From assembly GCA_963739515.1 (NCBI GenBank), contig CAVUAO010000003.1, forward strand, positions 1 through 64,000: a DNA stretch of 64,000 nucleotides. The letters are read 5' to 3'. The notes below the pieces were generated by a model that was not told the DNA's origin, ran no database searches, and saw only the letters and a list, made by a program, of their open reading frames with translations. This document shows positions 1 to 8,874 of this stretch, piece after piece. The DNA is from JBFYTX01 sp963739515 (lineage in GTDB: Bacteria > Chloroflexota > Dehalococcoidia > Dehalococcoidales > RBG-16-60-22). A program made the position numbers and the translations under genes. The stretch's first letter is position 1. Every line of letters begins with the position of its first letter.

Positions 1-160
1 TCCCAGTCGCGGTGCCCGTAAAAGACTGATAGGATAAAAGGAGGAAAAGGTCGAGTTCCTAACCTTTCTCCGCATTAAACGTTAATATTAATGTAACATT
101 TGCATTAAATAATAAATAGTGTTTTTCCACTGCACTTGAACTCTATATCAGGAGGCTTCG

Positions 161-2150
161 ATGAAAAATTCCAGAATTCTTAAAATATTCAGTATTGCCG
201 TTATCCTGTCGCTGCTGATGTTGGCCATCCCGGTCCTGCCGGACCTGGCCGCGGAATCCCATCGTGCTCAGTCCTTCATCGGCAAAAGTTGGCGATCGAG
301 TGAATTACACGGGAAGCGGATACGTTCAGGTAGCGGCAGTATAAACTGTATCTTCGATATTTATATATCAACCAAATGACCACCTGAGCAATACTATCGA
401 TTTGCAGGTAACCCGCTATAAAAAGGTGGTGTTGGGCTCTTACATTGATCTCGATGGCACCTTTTCAGGATATTTTAATGCGCCCGCCACCCTTAACGAA
501 GGTACGGTTGGTATCGCTTCTCCGCTTAATCTAACGGCGGGGCAGAGTTATTACGTATACGCGACCAGCAGATATTCCGACCCACGACCCCCGGCAAAAT
601 TTATCAGAGCGATAGCCAGTCTCACAGTGACGCCCGGCGCGATACTCAACCCCCTTCCCCCCTCACCGGGGCAGTAGGTGCCGACATTATGATTAGCGGC
701 GCGAACTTCCGGCCAGCACAACGCTGGTTTTCACGTTTGACGTAGTGACGATTACCCCGAAAGCAGGAGACACCAGCACGCGCTCAAGTGGCATTTTCCT
801 CACCACCATAACCGTCCCTGCCACCGCGGCGACGGGTTCACGCACCATCACGGTGACTGCCGGCACAACGACCGTTCGGCGACTTTCGGAGTGACGGCCA
901 GCGCTACTCTGGACCCGGTTTCGCCACCATGGGAGCAGCCGGTTCTGATGTTACCGTTAGCGGCGCGAATTTCCCGGGCAGCACCGCATTAGTTTTTAAA
1001 TTTGATACGGCGGCGATAACTCCCAAGTCCGGCGATGCCTCGATACGCAGCAGCGGCGTCTTTATTAGCACGATTACCATTCCCGCAACCACCAGGCCGG
1101 AGCCCATACGATTACCGTCACTGCCGGCACGGGCACGGCAACGGCGACCTTTACAGTCACGGCTACTGCTCGACTCAGTCCCTTCTCCCCCACTACCGGT
1201 CCAGTCGGTACTGACGTTACCATCACCGCGCCAATTTCCTGGTAAGTTATCCGATTATCTTTAAATTTGAGGGTACTACTCTGGCGCCGAAATCCGGGGA
1301 CATTAACACCAGTACGACCGGCGGCTTTACCTCTATCATCACTATTCCGGCGGGCACCGCCGAGGCAGTCATACCATTTCGGTTACGGTAGGCACCGTGA
1401 CGCATACGGCAACATTCACGGTGACCGGGTCGTCTACGCCCACCCCCACAACCCCTCCGTCAAACGCCGTCCTGAACATTATAACCAGCGGCGATACAAT
1501 CGGTTCTCAGATGCCATTACCGGCGCCTGTTTTACAGCTGGCGCGGATGTTACCTTTAAGTATGACGATATGGTGATGCTCACGGTCAAAGCAAATACCA
1601 GCGGGCAGGTTAGTCAAAATTTCAATGCGCCAATAAACAAACACGGTGAACATACGATAACCGTCAGCGATGGTACTCATTCTGGTACAACCAAATTCAC
1701 CGTGGAATCGCAAGCCCCACCCGTGCCGCCGCAACTGTCACCCGCAACAGGGGCTAAAGTAAAATCGCCGATGAAATTCGATTGGCAAGAAGTTACCGAT
1801 GCCAGCCTGCCGGTTACCTACAATTTCCAGATAGCTTCGGACAATACCTTTGCCGCCAGTTCGATATTGCTGGACAAAAAAGCCTGGACAAATCAGACAT
1901 AACCCTCGCCACCGCGGATGAGCTCAAACTGCAGGGTCAGTCGGATCCTTATTACTGGAGGGTGCAATCCGTCGATGGCGCTCAGAATGCCAGCGCCTGG
2001 ACCAGCGCCGACCCGTTCTATGTCGGCAGCGGCGGAGGCAGCACTTCCTCCTTCCCCAAGTGGGTCTGGCCTCTAGTAGGTAGTGTCGGAGGGCTGTTAC
2101 TATTCCTCATCGGCTTCTGAATCGGCCGCCGTACTGCCTTCTATTATTAA
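161..2150 (+). pseudogene. IPT/TIG-repeat surface protein, broken by several frameshifts
   Basis: The start is an ATG behind a good ribosome site (caggaggc) and begins a signal peptide with a hydrophobic core around residues 8-30. Downstream the reading frame changes at least four times (open pieces at about 402-677, 929-1264, 1267-1902 and 1782-2120). Three diverged repeat units of about 250-260 bp, starting near 655, 905 and 1185, each encode a D-V-T-(V/I)-S-G-A-N-F type strand and a following T-I-P-A strand, as in IPT/TIG immunoglobulin-like folds. The C-terminus has a P-K-W-V-W motif and a single membrane helix. An in-frame TGA at 2118 interrupts G-F-*-I-G-R-R, where a Trp would fit, and the frame then runs to TAA at 2150. 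It is probably an envelope-anchored extracellular protein. Whether it is a true pseudogene or a badly called sequence cannot be told here. An imperfect hairpin lies upstream at about 41-78. Confidence 0.65.
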
Positions 2151-2170
2151 CTAAATAACCTATGTTCAAT

Positions 2171-2218
2171 GTCCCCTCTCTTTCTGATATCGAGCGAAGG
2201 AGAGGGGACTGTTTTATT
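2171..2218 (+). terminator. Intrinsic terminator after the surface-protein gene
   Basis: A 10-bp perfect stem (gtcccctctc at 2171-2180, gagaggggac at 2200-2209) is followed by tgttttattt. It lies 20 bp after the last stop of the surface-protein gene. The following ~215 bp to the cupin gene hold no gene I can support. Confidence 0.7.
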
Positions 2219-2436
2219 TAACTCAATTCAACTTTACAATCGCCAGCCGTAAAGGTCAGGCTGACAAGGTGTCCAGCGATATGGTAATGTCTGCCAGATT
2301 CGGCAGATGGAATGCACTCAAACTCAGGTTAAAAAAGCGGCTGGGGATGGACGTGTAATCATTTCATTCCCCCTTGACTCCCCTGACAAGCTCGTCTATC
2401 ATGCGTATACACTACTATTGCAAAGGAGTCACGCCC

Positions 2437-2944
2437 ATGCCGTCATCGAAATACGAAAAATACGTCGTCAGGAAACCAGCCATTGTCACCAGTGATTACC
2501 GGGATGAAATTCCGACAACCGAGAAAATACCCATAGCAGCCCGGTGGACACCGGCCCCCGCGTGATATTCTCGCCCGACCGCGTCCAAGAAGGCCACTCC
2601 ATCGTCGAGTATGGCATTATCTCCGGTGACGTCATCATCGGCGAGGGCTATATCACCGAGCCGCACAAACACGACTACGAGGAGATTTTCCTCTTCCTGG
2701 GTACGGACCGAAAGACACCACCGACCTCGGGGCAGAAGTCGACTTCTGGGTGGGTGAAGGCAAAGACCGGGAAAAAATCCATTTCAACACCTCATCGAGC
2801 ATCTATATCCCCCCGGGCACGGTACACTTCCCTCAAATATGGCGGAACGTTAAAAGACCCGTGATGACGATCGTCATCATGCCCACATCTCAGAAACGCA
2901 TCATCAAGCCCGTCTCCGGAAAAAGCAGGGCTGCTAAAAAATAG
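2437..2944 (+). CDS. Cupin-domain protein (frameshifted twice)
   Basis: The ATG at 2437 follows an aaaggagtc ribosome site. Three frames must be joined, with shifts near 2550 and 2715, to give one protein of about 168 residues. The middle piece carries the first cupin motif (E-P-H-K-H-D-Y-E-E, with H and E metal ligands). The last piece carries the second (Y-I-P-P-G-T-V-H-F-P). This is a single-domain, probably metal-binding beta-barrel protein of unknown substrate. The conserved motifs on both sides of each break suggest recent breakage or a consensus error rather than long decay. It stands alone between the surface gene and a convergent SDR gene. Confidence 0.65.
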
Positions 2945-3019
2945 CAGCGGATGTTGCCGCTCCCCTTACTCTTGTCTCGGGAGAGGGAAGATGGTTTAGT
3001 ATCTTGTAACCAGAGTTTT

Positions 3020-4030
3020 TCACTCCCGCAGCGCGGAAATCCCTAAAGACTCGTCCGGCGGCGCTTCGGAGCGGTTTACCGTCACCAGCGGCTCTATTTT
3101 ATCCGGCCAGCCCGGCCCCACGTACCCGAACATCCGCACCATCACCTGGTCCCGGATGCGGTCGAAGTCTTTAGCCGGCACGGTATCCGGTTCGGGAAAA
3201 GGCCATTTCATGCGCTTCTGGGCTTGTCCCGCGTTTACCCCGGAGCCGTGTATGTCCGCCGCATGGACGATACAGTAAGCCAGCGTCGCCCCGGCGTCCT
3301 CGGGAGGTATCGGGCCATACCATGCCCGTACCCGATAATCGATGCCGGGAGCACAAAAGTCTGCCGGCTTCGCCAGTCATCAGGCGTGCGCGGTCTCCCC
3401 ACCAGCGTCGGGACGTACATGAACACCGCCACGCCGGTATCTTTAACCGGACCCAGCTCCGCCGCCAGCGACATCATCATCGAGCTGGTGGCCGCTTTAA
3501 CGGCGCAATAGTTGCCGGGGCCCGAAGGATAGCGGAAAGCGGTAGCGATATAGGTCACCACGCCGTGATGCCGCTCGACCATGCCCGGGACGAATGCCTG
3601 TATGCCCAGCAGCGCCCCCCTCACGGCTACTTGATATTGTTTATCCAAAGCCTCCACCGATGTCTTTAAAATGTTACCCCCGAGGGACATGTCCATGGCG
3701 TTATTGACGAGGATATCCACTTTCCCGAAGGTCTTGAATAGCCTCTTTGGCCATGGCTTTCATGCTGGCGGCATCGGAGACATCGGTCGGCACGTATAAC
3801 GCGGTGCCGGGCTTATTCTCCCTGTCTATCAACGCCGCGGCCGCCTTTCCTGTCTGCTGGCTTCTGCTGGCGATGACTATCCTGGCGCCGAGCCACGCCA
3901 AGCTTCTCGCCGTGCCTAAGCCGATAGTTCCCGCGCCACCCGTCACCACCGCTACATCCCCTTTCAGCGCATTCTTAGCTAAGCCAGTCTTGTCCATCGC
4001 TAGCGGTGCTATATCCAGATGATTTGCCAT
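3020..4030 (-). CDS. SDR-family oxidoreductase (frameshifted)
   Basis: The N-terminal piece (4030 to about 3715) has the NAD(P)-binding T-G-G-A-G-T-I-G-L-G glycine motif of short-chain dehydrogenases. The middle piece (about 3720 to 3310) supplies the D-I-L-V-N-N-A motif, although the expected catalytic Y-x-x-x-K appears as N-Y-C-A-V-K. The tail (3211 to 3020) is in a further frame. Shifts lie near 3715, 3310 and 3215. The joined length of about 335 residues is longer than the usual 250, because of a C-terminal extension rich in Pro and acidic residues. The substrate is unknown. It is separate from, and only distantly like, the intact SDR gene at 26.0-26.7 kb. Confidence 0.65.
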
Positions 4031-4102
4031 GACATCTCCTTTATCCTGGGCGTCAGCATGAAATCAATCTAATGGAAGAAATGCAAGCGCTATCTAAAAT
4101 GA

Positions 4103-4531
4103 TTATGCCCGGGCTTTAGCTTTCTCCCGCCTGGCTTTCCTGGCGGCCGCGGCTTTAGCCTTCTTCGCCTCCGCCGCCGCTTTATAAGCCGCCATCTGGG
4201 CCGGGCTCGGACCCCCATGGGTCCTCTCCACGATGGGTATCTTGATGCGTTTCTTTAAAGCGGCGATATAGATATCCTTCGACGGGCAGTCGGCCGCCAT
4301 GCAGTTGCCCAGATGGATGACCTCCGCGCCATGCTGCACGAGGCATTTCGCTTGCTTCACTATCTTATCCGGCTTGCCGTGCCCGCAACCCCCGCACGTG
4401 TCGAAACCCACTAGCTCTATCTTTTCGTACCCCTCGAACTTGCCTGTTTTATTCGCCATCGCCGGAAAGCAGTTCCAGCCCGCGCAACGCTCGCTGTTTT
4501 CGTGGCAGCGTATAATCCCTATCTTTACCAT
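4103..4531 (-). CDS. CGGC-domain protein
   Basis: This 142-residue protein has the features of the CGGC family: an N-terminal I-G-I-I-R-C-H segment, C-A-G-W-N-C, then D-T-C-G-G-C-G-H and a late C-M-A-A-D-C-P pair. The spaced cysteines suggest a metal or metal-cluster site; the family function is not established. The last ~35 residues are an Ala/Lys/Arg-rich basic tail (about 112-142) beyond the domain, probably a flexible nucleic-acid or surface-binding extension (inference). The start ATG follows an aggagaag ribosome site. It is a single-gene unit, intact in a stretch where most neighbours are broken. Confidence 0.75.
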   Translation of the reverse strand: MVKIGIIRCHENSERCAGWNCFPAMANKTGKFEGYEKIELVGFDTCGGCGHGKPDKIVKQAKCLVQHGAEVIHLGNCMAADCPSKDIYIAALKKRIKIPIVERTHGGPSPAQMAAYKAAAEAKKAKAAAARKARREKAKARA

Positions 4532-4570
4532 ACTTCTCCTTTCTCCGAATTTATTGCCTACATATTAGCA

Positions 4571-4598
4571 TAAAAAACAAGGGGGCACTAACGCCCCC
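4571..4598 (-). terminator. Intrinsic terminator
   Basis: On the minus strand, gggggc / gccccc forms a six-base stem with a short loop, followed by ttgtttttt. It lies just beyond the terminase remnant and before the CGGC gene, so it would end transcription coming from the terminase cassette. A short T run on the other side could also make it work on the plus strand. Confidence 0.55.
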
Positions 4599-4660
4599 TT
4601 TTCCCCACCTTTTCAGGAATAGATTTTCACTCCCGCTCTTCCCCTCTGGCGCTCCTGGCG

Positions 4661-6001
4661 TTAGGTGCGCCCCGCCTCATTCACCAGAGCCAGACTCATA
4701 GAAAGTCGTCGTGGCCCTGAGAGGGGTCCACGTAAAAGTTCATCGTCTGGCTGGGACGATAAATGCTCGTGGCATTTTCCATTTCAAACCAGAATTCCTG
4801 ATATTCTTCGCGACCGTCGCTTTGATAAACTTTTAGCCGACCGGAGTTGATCGCCGCTAGCAAATTGAACCCCAGTTCGTTTTACTGGATGGGTGAACGT
4901 AAACGACATCACCCGCGAGCCTAAAGCTCTCGCAGGAAAGACGCCACCGGTTCGCCGATGCCCGTCGCATCCACAACCATTGGCGGCAATGCCAGACATT
5001 TTTCAGAATATCCACGAGCTGGGCATAAAGCTCGGTATGCTTTCTCCCTGTCCAACAATAATGCTCGACGATATTTATCTGCGGCTCTTTAACGACGTCA
5101 TCCCCGGCGGAAACTCCAGCTCCCCGATAGTCACCACGGTGGCATCCCGTTTTGGATTTACTGTCAGGGGATTCTTCAAGTTCCGCCTCTCCAGCCAAGT
5201 CGATGCCGGCGATATAAATCTTGCCAGCCTCCCCTCTCCTTAAGCGGGCGTGCTCGCCCTGCAACTGCTCCCGTTGCTGGGCGTTCAAAAAACCGCCCCC
5301 GCCCTGTATCGGCAGCAGGCGGTACTGCGTCAGAAAAAGCGGATGGTTTCCCCCAGTCTCTCCCTTTCCGCCTGCACGTAAGCAAGGTAGTCCGGATTGT
5401 ACTTCGCCACCTCCTCCCAGTCGTAGCGGAAGTGGCGCTTAATGCCGTCCTTCCGCTCCAGCTCGAGGTTGGTTTGCTTGACCTCTTCGAGCAGAGTGGT
5501 ATCGTCCCAGGTAGTGCCGTAAGAACCGTGGTGCAGTTGGTCGTGGCGCCCATCGGCTTGAACTCCTTAGTGTATTTCTCCTTGCTGACGTCCTGCGATT
5601 CGTCGATTTCCAGGAGGAGGTGGGCGGTATTGCCGACGACGTTAGCCGATTCGTCCGCCGAGAGGAAGATGGCGCGGGCGTTGCCGAGCCGGACGATATA
5701 GCCGAGCTCCGATTCCCAAATCCCGTCGAAGCCGGCGTCGTTAAGCCGGTCCTTAAGCCGCATCATAGAGATAATCGTCTGCGGCTTAAAGGTGGGCGAA
5801 CATTTAACCAGGTTCGGGCTCCGCCATGAAGCAGGTCAGCAGCAGCAGCTCGAGCTGGGCCGAGAGTTCGTTTTTGCCGCCCTGCCGGGCGATTTCCACG
5901 GAAAAGGTCAGCCCCTTTTTCCCGAAAACACTATCGAGGATGGCTACCGCCATTTCCTGCTGGTACGGCCTGAGCCGATGGATGACCTGTTTTTCTGCCA
6001 T
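4661..6001 (-). pseudogene. Phage terminase large subunit-like gene, multiply frameshifted
   Basis: Joined frames give a terminase-like protein. The N-terminus (6001-5804) has a V-E-I-A-R-Q-G-G-K-N-E segment that matches the degenerate Walker A of large terminases. The next piece has L-L-L-E-I-D-E-S-Q-D, a Walker B-like strand. A later piece (about 5290-5200) has Y-I-A-G-I-D-L-A-G-E, like the first acidic motif of the RNase H-fold nuclease domain. The tail ends with V-Y-Q-S-D-G-R-E-E-Y and stops near 4661. At least four frame changes occur, near 5805, 5515, 5340-5290 and 5130-4900. No portal, capsid or tail genes are nearby, so this is an orphan packaging gene. I see no ribosome site before the 6001 ATG. 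The 125-bp gap upstream contains repeated ttattcgtttttcg runs. Confidence 0.65.
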
Positions 6002-6127
6002 GATTCGTTATTCGTTTTTTTTATTTTTCCGGTTTTTTTACGTTTAACTTGTAGCTGTTATTCGTTTTTCGTTTTATGGTAAGTCAGCTTCATTTTCCGT
6101 GTTATTCGTTTTTCGATTTATGTTAAA

Positions 6128-6508
6128 TTAGCCGGTAATCTTTTTGGTCGCCACCGCGGTGCCAATGTTCACGCCGAGCGGCACCAAAACGTCCTTGACG
6201 ACATTGCCGATAGCATCCTTGAGCCCCTTATGCTGCGTCGCGGAAATCTGATAACGGGTGCGGACAAGTTTTTCCAGGGCGCCGGCGGCCTTTACCAGCA
6301 GCATGAGATTCCTTTCGTCCCCGCCGGAAATCGCCTTCTTTATTTCCAGGCGCAATAAAGCGATTTCTTCATCGATGCCTTCAATACCAACCGCAAAAGT
6401 GAAATCCAACCTCTCGGCTTCATCAAATACCCTGGAATAAAAACTATGTTTGGCAGCGTTCCGGTTACCTTTTTGCCCGCCCTTTTTTGGTCTTGTTTTC
6501 TCGGTCAT
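6128..6508 (-). CDS. Terminase small-subunit-like protein
   Basis: This 126-residue basic-then-helical protein begins with K-K-G-G-Q-K-G-N-R-N-A-A-K-H, a pattern common in small phage- or plasmid-related DNA-binding proteins found next to terminase large subunits. The remainder is predicted helical (residues 25-95) and has no transmembrane segment. Its position directly upstream of the terminase remnant and in the same direction supports a small-subunit role. That is inference from context rather than from a diagnostic motif. Unlike the large subunit it is intact. It overlaps the preceding small gene by 44 bases. Confidence 0.55.
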   Translation of the reverse strand: MTEKTRPKKGGQKGNRNAAKHSFYSRVFDEAERLDFTFAVGIEGIDEEIALLRLEIKKAISGGDERNLMLLVKAAGALEKLVRTRYQISATQHKGLKDAIGNVVKDVLVPLGVNIGTAVATKKITG

Positions 6509-6611
6509 CCGCTCTCACCCCCTGATTGAGAACTCTGGCGGCGGCCAGAATGATAGTATGCGCCGCCAGGTCCCACCGCTCTTTCTTCAAGGCAACTTTC
6601 AACAGGTTCAT
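6465..6611 (-). CDS. Small protein of the terminase cassette
   Basis: This 48-residue protein starts at ATG 6611 behind an agggggta ribosome site; a longer in-frame start exists but lacks such a site. It begins M-N-L-L-K-V-A-L-K and contains W-D-L-A-A-H-T-I-I-L-A-A-A-R-V, an amphipathic helix, followed by a basic tail. I do not recognise a function. Its overlap with the small-subunit-like gene suggests translational coupling and membership of the same cassette. Confidence 0.5.
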   Translation of the reverse strand: MNLLKVALKKERWDLAAHTIILAAARVLNQGVRADDRENKTKKGRAKR

Positions 6612-6689
6612 AATCCGTACCCCCTTTTTCCATGGTGATATTAGCACATATGTTCGGCTATTGCTACGGGATTTTGTCATTTTACAAAA

Positions 6690-6893
6690 TCTATCCCCCT
6701 TAATCCCCCTTTCCTTCGACAGGCTCAGGACAGGCTCTTTGCGAAAGGAAGAGGGAGGAGAGAGGAAGAGGGGTCGTGACCCCTCTTAGACGCCCCAAGT
6801 ACAAACCCTTCGACAGGCTCAGGGTGAGCAGGGTCGGATTCTCACATTCGTCCCGATAGAATCGGGACTCCCTCAGAATGACAAGGGGAATAA
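6690..6893 (+). repeat. Intergenic repeats (paired-hairpin element plus ttcgacaggctcagg copies)
   Basis: The first part (6690-6796) is a degenerate copy of the window's paired-hairpin element: a 'cccccttaatccccctttcc' lead, a G-rich return arm, then gaggggtcgtgacccctc, a perfect hairpin, and 'ttagacgcccc'. Within it (near 6714) and after it (near 6806) are two copies of cttcgacaggctcagg. The rest (6836-6893) has attctcacattcgtcc and ctcagaatgacaa, a second dispersed repeat type. No gene is supported in 6612-6902. Confidence 0.6.
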
Positions 6894-6902
6894 AAGGCGG
6901 GT

Positions 6903-6931
6903 TTGATATTATCCCCTACCCGTTATACAAT
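6903..6931 (+). promoter_or_regulatory. Sigma70-type promoter of the zinc-ribbon gene
   Basis: TTGATA at 6903-6908 and TACAAT at 6926-6931 are separated by 17 bp. The ATG lies at 6940, only eight bases after the -10 box, so transcription would begin at or next to the start codon and the mRNA would be leaderless. Confidence 0.6.
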
Positions 6932-6939
6932 ACGGTACA

Positions 6940-7635
6940 ATGGCCGTAACCAGACAGCTTTACCAACTCCAGGAAATCGACATCCACACCGAGCAAGAAG
7001 AACAAGCCCTGGCCCTGAAAAACAGTCAACTGGGGAAAAGGGAGGCACTGGACAACGCCCAAAACCAGCTTACCGCCGCCCAGCAGCACCTCAAAGAACT
7101 GACGCAAAAGCGCCATGACGCCGAGTGGGCAGTGGATGACATCGGCAGCAAGATAGCCGAGGCGGAAAAACAGCTCTACGGAGGCAAAATCACCAATCCC
7201 AAGGAGCTAGGCAACCTTCAGCACGAAATAAACACCCTGAAAACACACAGCGACCACGCAGAAGACAAGGCGCTGGAAATAATCGACCAGTTTGAAATAG
7301 CGGAGAAGAACGTCACATCGCTCAGCCGGGAGCACCAGAAACTGGAAGAAGAATGGCATATCCAGCAAAAACAGCTCGCCGATGAAATAGAACAACTCAA
7401 GAACTCACTCACCGAGCTCAACGAGCAGCGCCACCGGCTGGTGGAACAAATCGACGCAGCCGCCGTCAACCTCTATGAAAAAATCCGGCCGCAAAAGAAA
7501 CAGGCGGTCGCCAAGGTCGAGCAGGGCATCTGCCGCGCCTGCCGCATCTCGATATCGGCCAGCACGCTCCAGAAAGCCAGGAGCGGCCAGCCGGTGCAGT
7601 GCGGCAGCTGCGGGCGCATCCTGTTCATCTCCTGA
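6940..7635 (+). CDS. Coiled-coil protein with C-terminal C4 zinc ribbon
   Basis: The first ~185 residues are a long charged coiled coil (repeated E/Q/K heptads). The C-terminus has C-R-A-C about 20 residues before C-G-S-C, forming a four-Cys zinc ribbon, as in the PF02591 family. In many bacteria these proteins sit beside RNase H-like and Nif3-like genes; here the RNase HI gene begins directly downstream. The family is thought to act in nucleic-acid or tRNA-associated processes, but its precise role is not established. There is no ribosome site upstream, and a promoter -10 box ends eight bases before the ATG, so the message is probably leaderless. Confidence 0.8.
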   Translation: MAVTRQLYQLQEIDIHTEQEEQALALKNSQLGKREALDNAQNQLTAAQQHLKELTQKRHDAEWAVDDIGSKIAEAEKQLYGGKITNPKELGNLQHEINTLKTHSDHAEDKALEIIDQFEIAEKNVTSLSREHQKLEEEWHIQQKQLADEIEQLKNSLTELNEQRHRLVEQIDAAAVNLYEKIRPQKKQAVAKVEQGICRACRISISASTLQKARSGQPVQCGSCGRILFIS

Positions 7636-7643
7636 AGGCAAAT

Positions 7644-8051
7644 TTGAACTCCAGAAAAGTGATCATCAACGCGGACGGCGCTTCCCGGGGCAATCCCGGC
7701 CCGGCGGCCATCGGCGCCACCATCAAAGACCAAGCAGGAAAAATACTGGCCAATATCTCCCGCAGCATCGGCACCACGACCAACAACCAAGCAGAATACC
7801 AGGCCATTATCATCGCCCTGGAAAAAGCCATCAACTCAGGAGCGAAACAGGTAACGGTAAAATCAGACTCGGTGCTGGTGGTGGAACAAATAAACGGTCG
7901 CTACAAGATAAAAAACACGGCCCTGCGCCCCCTTTACCAGAGGGTGGTACAGCTTACCGGGTTGCTGGAGAGCTTTGCCATCAGCTACATTCCCCGCGAG
8001 CAGAATGTCGAGGCGGACGCCCTGGCGAACAAAGCGCTAGACAGGGGCTAA
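7644..8051 (+). CDS. rnhA: Ribonuclease HI family protein
   Basis: The sequence I-N-A-D-G-A-S-R-G-N-P-G-P holds the first catalytic Asp. N-N-Q-A-E-Y-Q-A gives the catalytic Glu, V-K-S-D-S the next Asp, and R-E-Q-N-V-E-A-D-A-L-A the last. All four positions of the RNase H active site are therefore present. I chose the TTG at 7644 because it follows a gaagg ribosome site by five bases and the domain starts at once; an upstream ATG at 7599 would overlap the zinc-ribbon gene. At about 135 residues it matches the short bacterial/archaeal RNase HI class that lacks an N-terminal hybrid-binding domain. It would cleave RNA in RNA-DNA hybrids. It is co-transcribed with the zinc-ribbon gene. Confidence 0.85.
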   Translation: MNSRKVIINADGASRGNPGPAAIGATIKDQAGKILANISRSIGTTTNNQAEYQAIIIALEKAINSGAKQVTVKSDSVLVVEQINGRYKIKNTALRPLYQRVVQLTGLLESFAISYIPREQNVEADALANKALDRG

Positions 8052-8054
8052 GCT

Positions 8055-8080
8055 AACCCATTTTTTATGGTGGGTTTTTT
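8055..8080 (+). terminator. Intrinsic terminator after rnhA
   Basis: The arms aaccca (8055-8060) and tgggtt (8071-8076) run into six Ts, four bases after the rnhA stop. Confidence 0.65.
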
Positions 8081-8082
8081 AC

Positions 8083-8366
8083 ACTCACCCCCTTTAGAGT
8101 AATGTAATCTATCCCCCTTTAATCCCCCTTCCTTTGATAAAGGAAGGGGGAGGGGAAAAGAGGGGCTGGCGCCCCTCAGGGTGAACCTTCACTTCATGGT
8201 GACCTCAGTGGAACCAGGATGAACCCCTCTTAAACGCCCTGTTTTTTACGGGGGAGAGATTTTGAGAGGGGGCGGAGCCCCCTCTTTTCTTACTCCCCTC
8301 TCCAGCCAATAATAACCACGATTTGTTTGATAAAACAGGCTGGAGAGGGGATAAAGGGGTGAGGAT
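8083..8366. repeat. Two paired-hairpin repeat copies in opposite orientation
   Basis: The plus-oriented copy (about 8107-8178) has aatcccccttcctttgataaaggaaggggg followed by gaggggctggcgcccctc. The minus-oriented copy (8219-8366) has gagggggcggagccccctc, then ctcccctctccagcc and its complement ggctggagaggggat around a ~30-base AT-rich loop, then aaaggggtgagg. No gene is supported between the rnhA terminator and the rnpB promoter. Confidence 0.65.
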
Positions 8367-8420
8367 AAAGACGACAATGCGTTTAACGGCCAAATGCCGG
8401 TGGAACCATCGCAGGCCGTA

Positions 8421-8449
8421 TTGACTATCCTTTATCTCTCCACTACACT
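8421..8449 (+). promoter_or_regulatory. Promoter of rnpB
   Basis: TTGACT at 8421-8426 and TACACT at 8444-8449 lie 17 bp apart. The first paired base of the RNase P RNA is at about 8456, seven bases past the -10 box, exactly where transcription should begin. Confidence 0.75.
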
Positions 8450-8455
8450 AATAAC

Positions 8456-8826
8456 GGGTCAAGTAAACCGGGTGACCGCCCCGATGCGCTAACGCTTATC
8501 GGGGAGGAAAGTCCGAGCTCCGCCGGGCAAGATGCTGGGTAACACCCAGGAGGGGCGACCCTACGGAAAGTGCCACAGAAACATACCGCCCTTCCTCTGG
8601 AAGGGCAAGGGTGAAATGGCGAGGTAAGAGCTCACCGGCTCCGATGCGAATCGGAGGCCGGGCAAACCCCATCTGGAGCAAGACCAAATAGAGGGACGCA
8701 GGGACGCCCGGCCCGTTCCCCGGGTTGGTCGCTTGACCCTTCCGGCAACGGAAGGGCTAGATAGATGGTCACCATCCTTCCCGAATGGGAAGGACACAGA
8801 ACTCGGCTTACAGATTTACTTGACCC
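8456..8826 (+). ncRNA. rnpB: RNase P RNA, bacterial class A
   Basis: This is the catalytic RNA that removes 5' leaders from pre-tRNAs. The ends pair as helix P1 (gggtcaagtaaa at 8456-8467, tttacttgaccc at 8815-8826). The universally conserved CR-I block gaggaaagtccgagctccg is at about 8511. Other conserved blocks are acggaaagtgccacagaaa, ggtgaaatggcgaggtaagagctcaccg (split for length), the region ggcaaacccc with gcaagaccaaatag, and the 3' block agaactcggcttacag that pairs with CR-I. The length of about 371 nt is normal for class A. Confidence 0.95.
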
Positions 8827-8874
8827 GGCTTTTTACCCCGCCTGACCGGACGTAAAAAAGGAGAACACCAAAAC

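Noticed and set aside
4661..6611. Intact prophage
   Set aside because: No portal, capsid, tail, integrase or lysis genes are adjacent; the neighbours are ordinary host genes.
8483..8797. Short ORFs inside the rnpB region
   Set aside because: They lie wholly within the RNase P RNA, whose conserved blocks explain the sequence.
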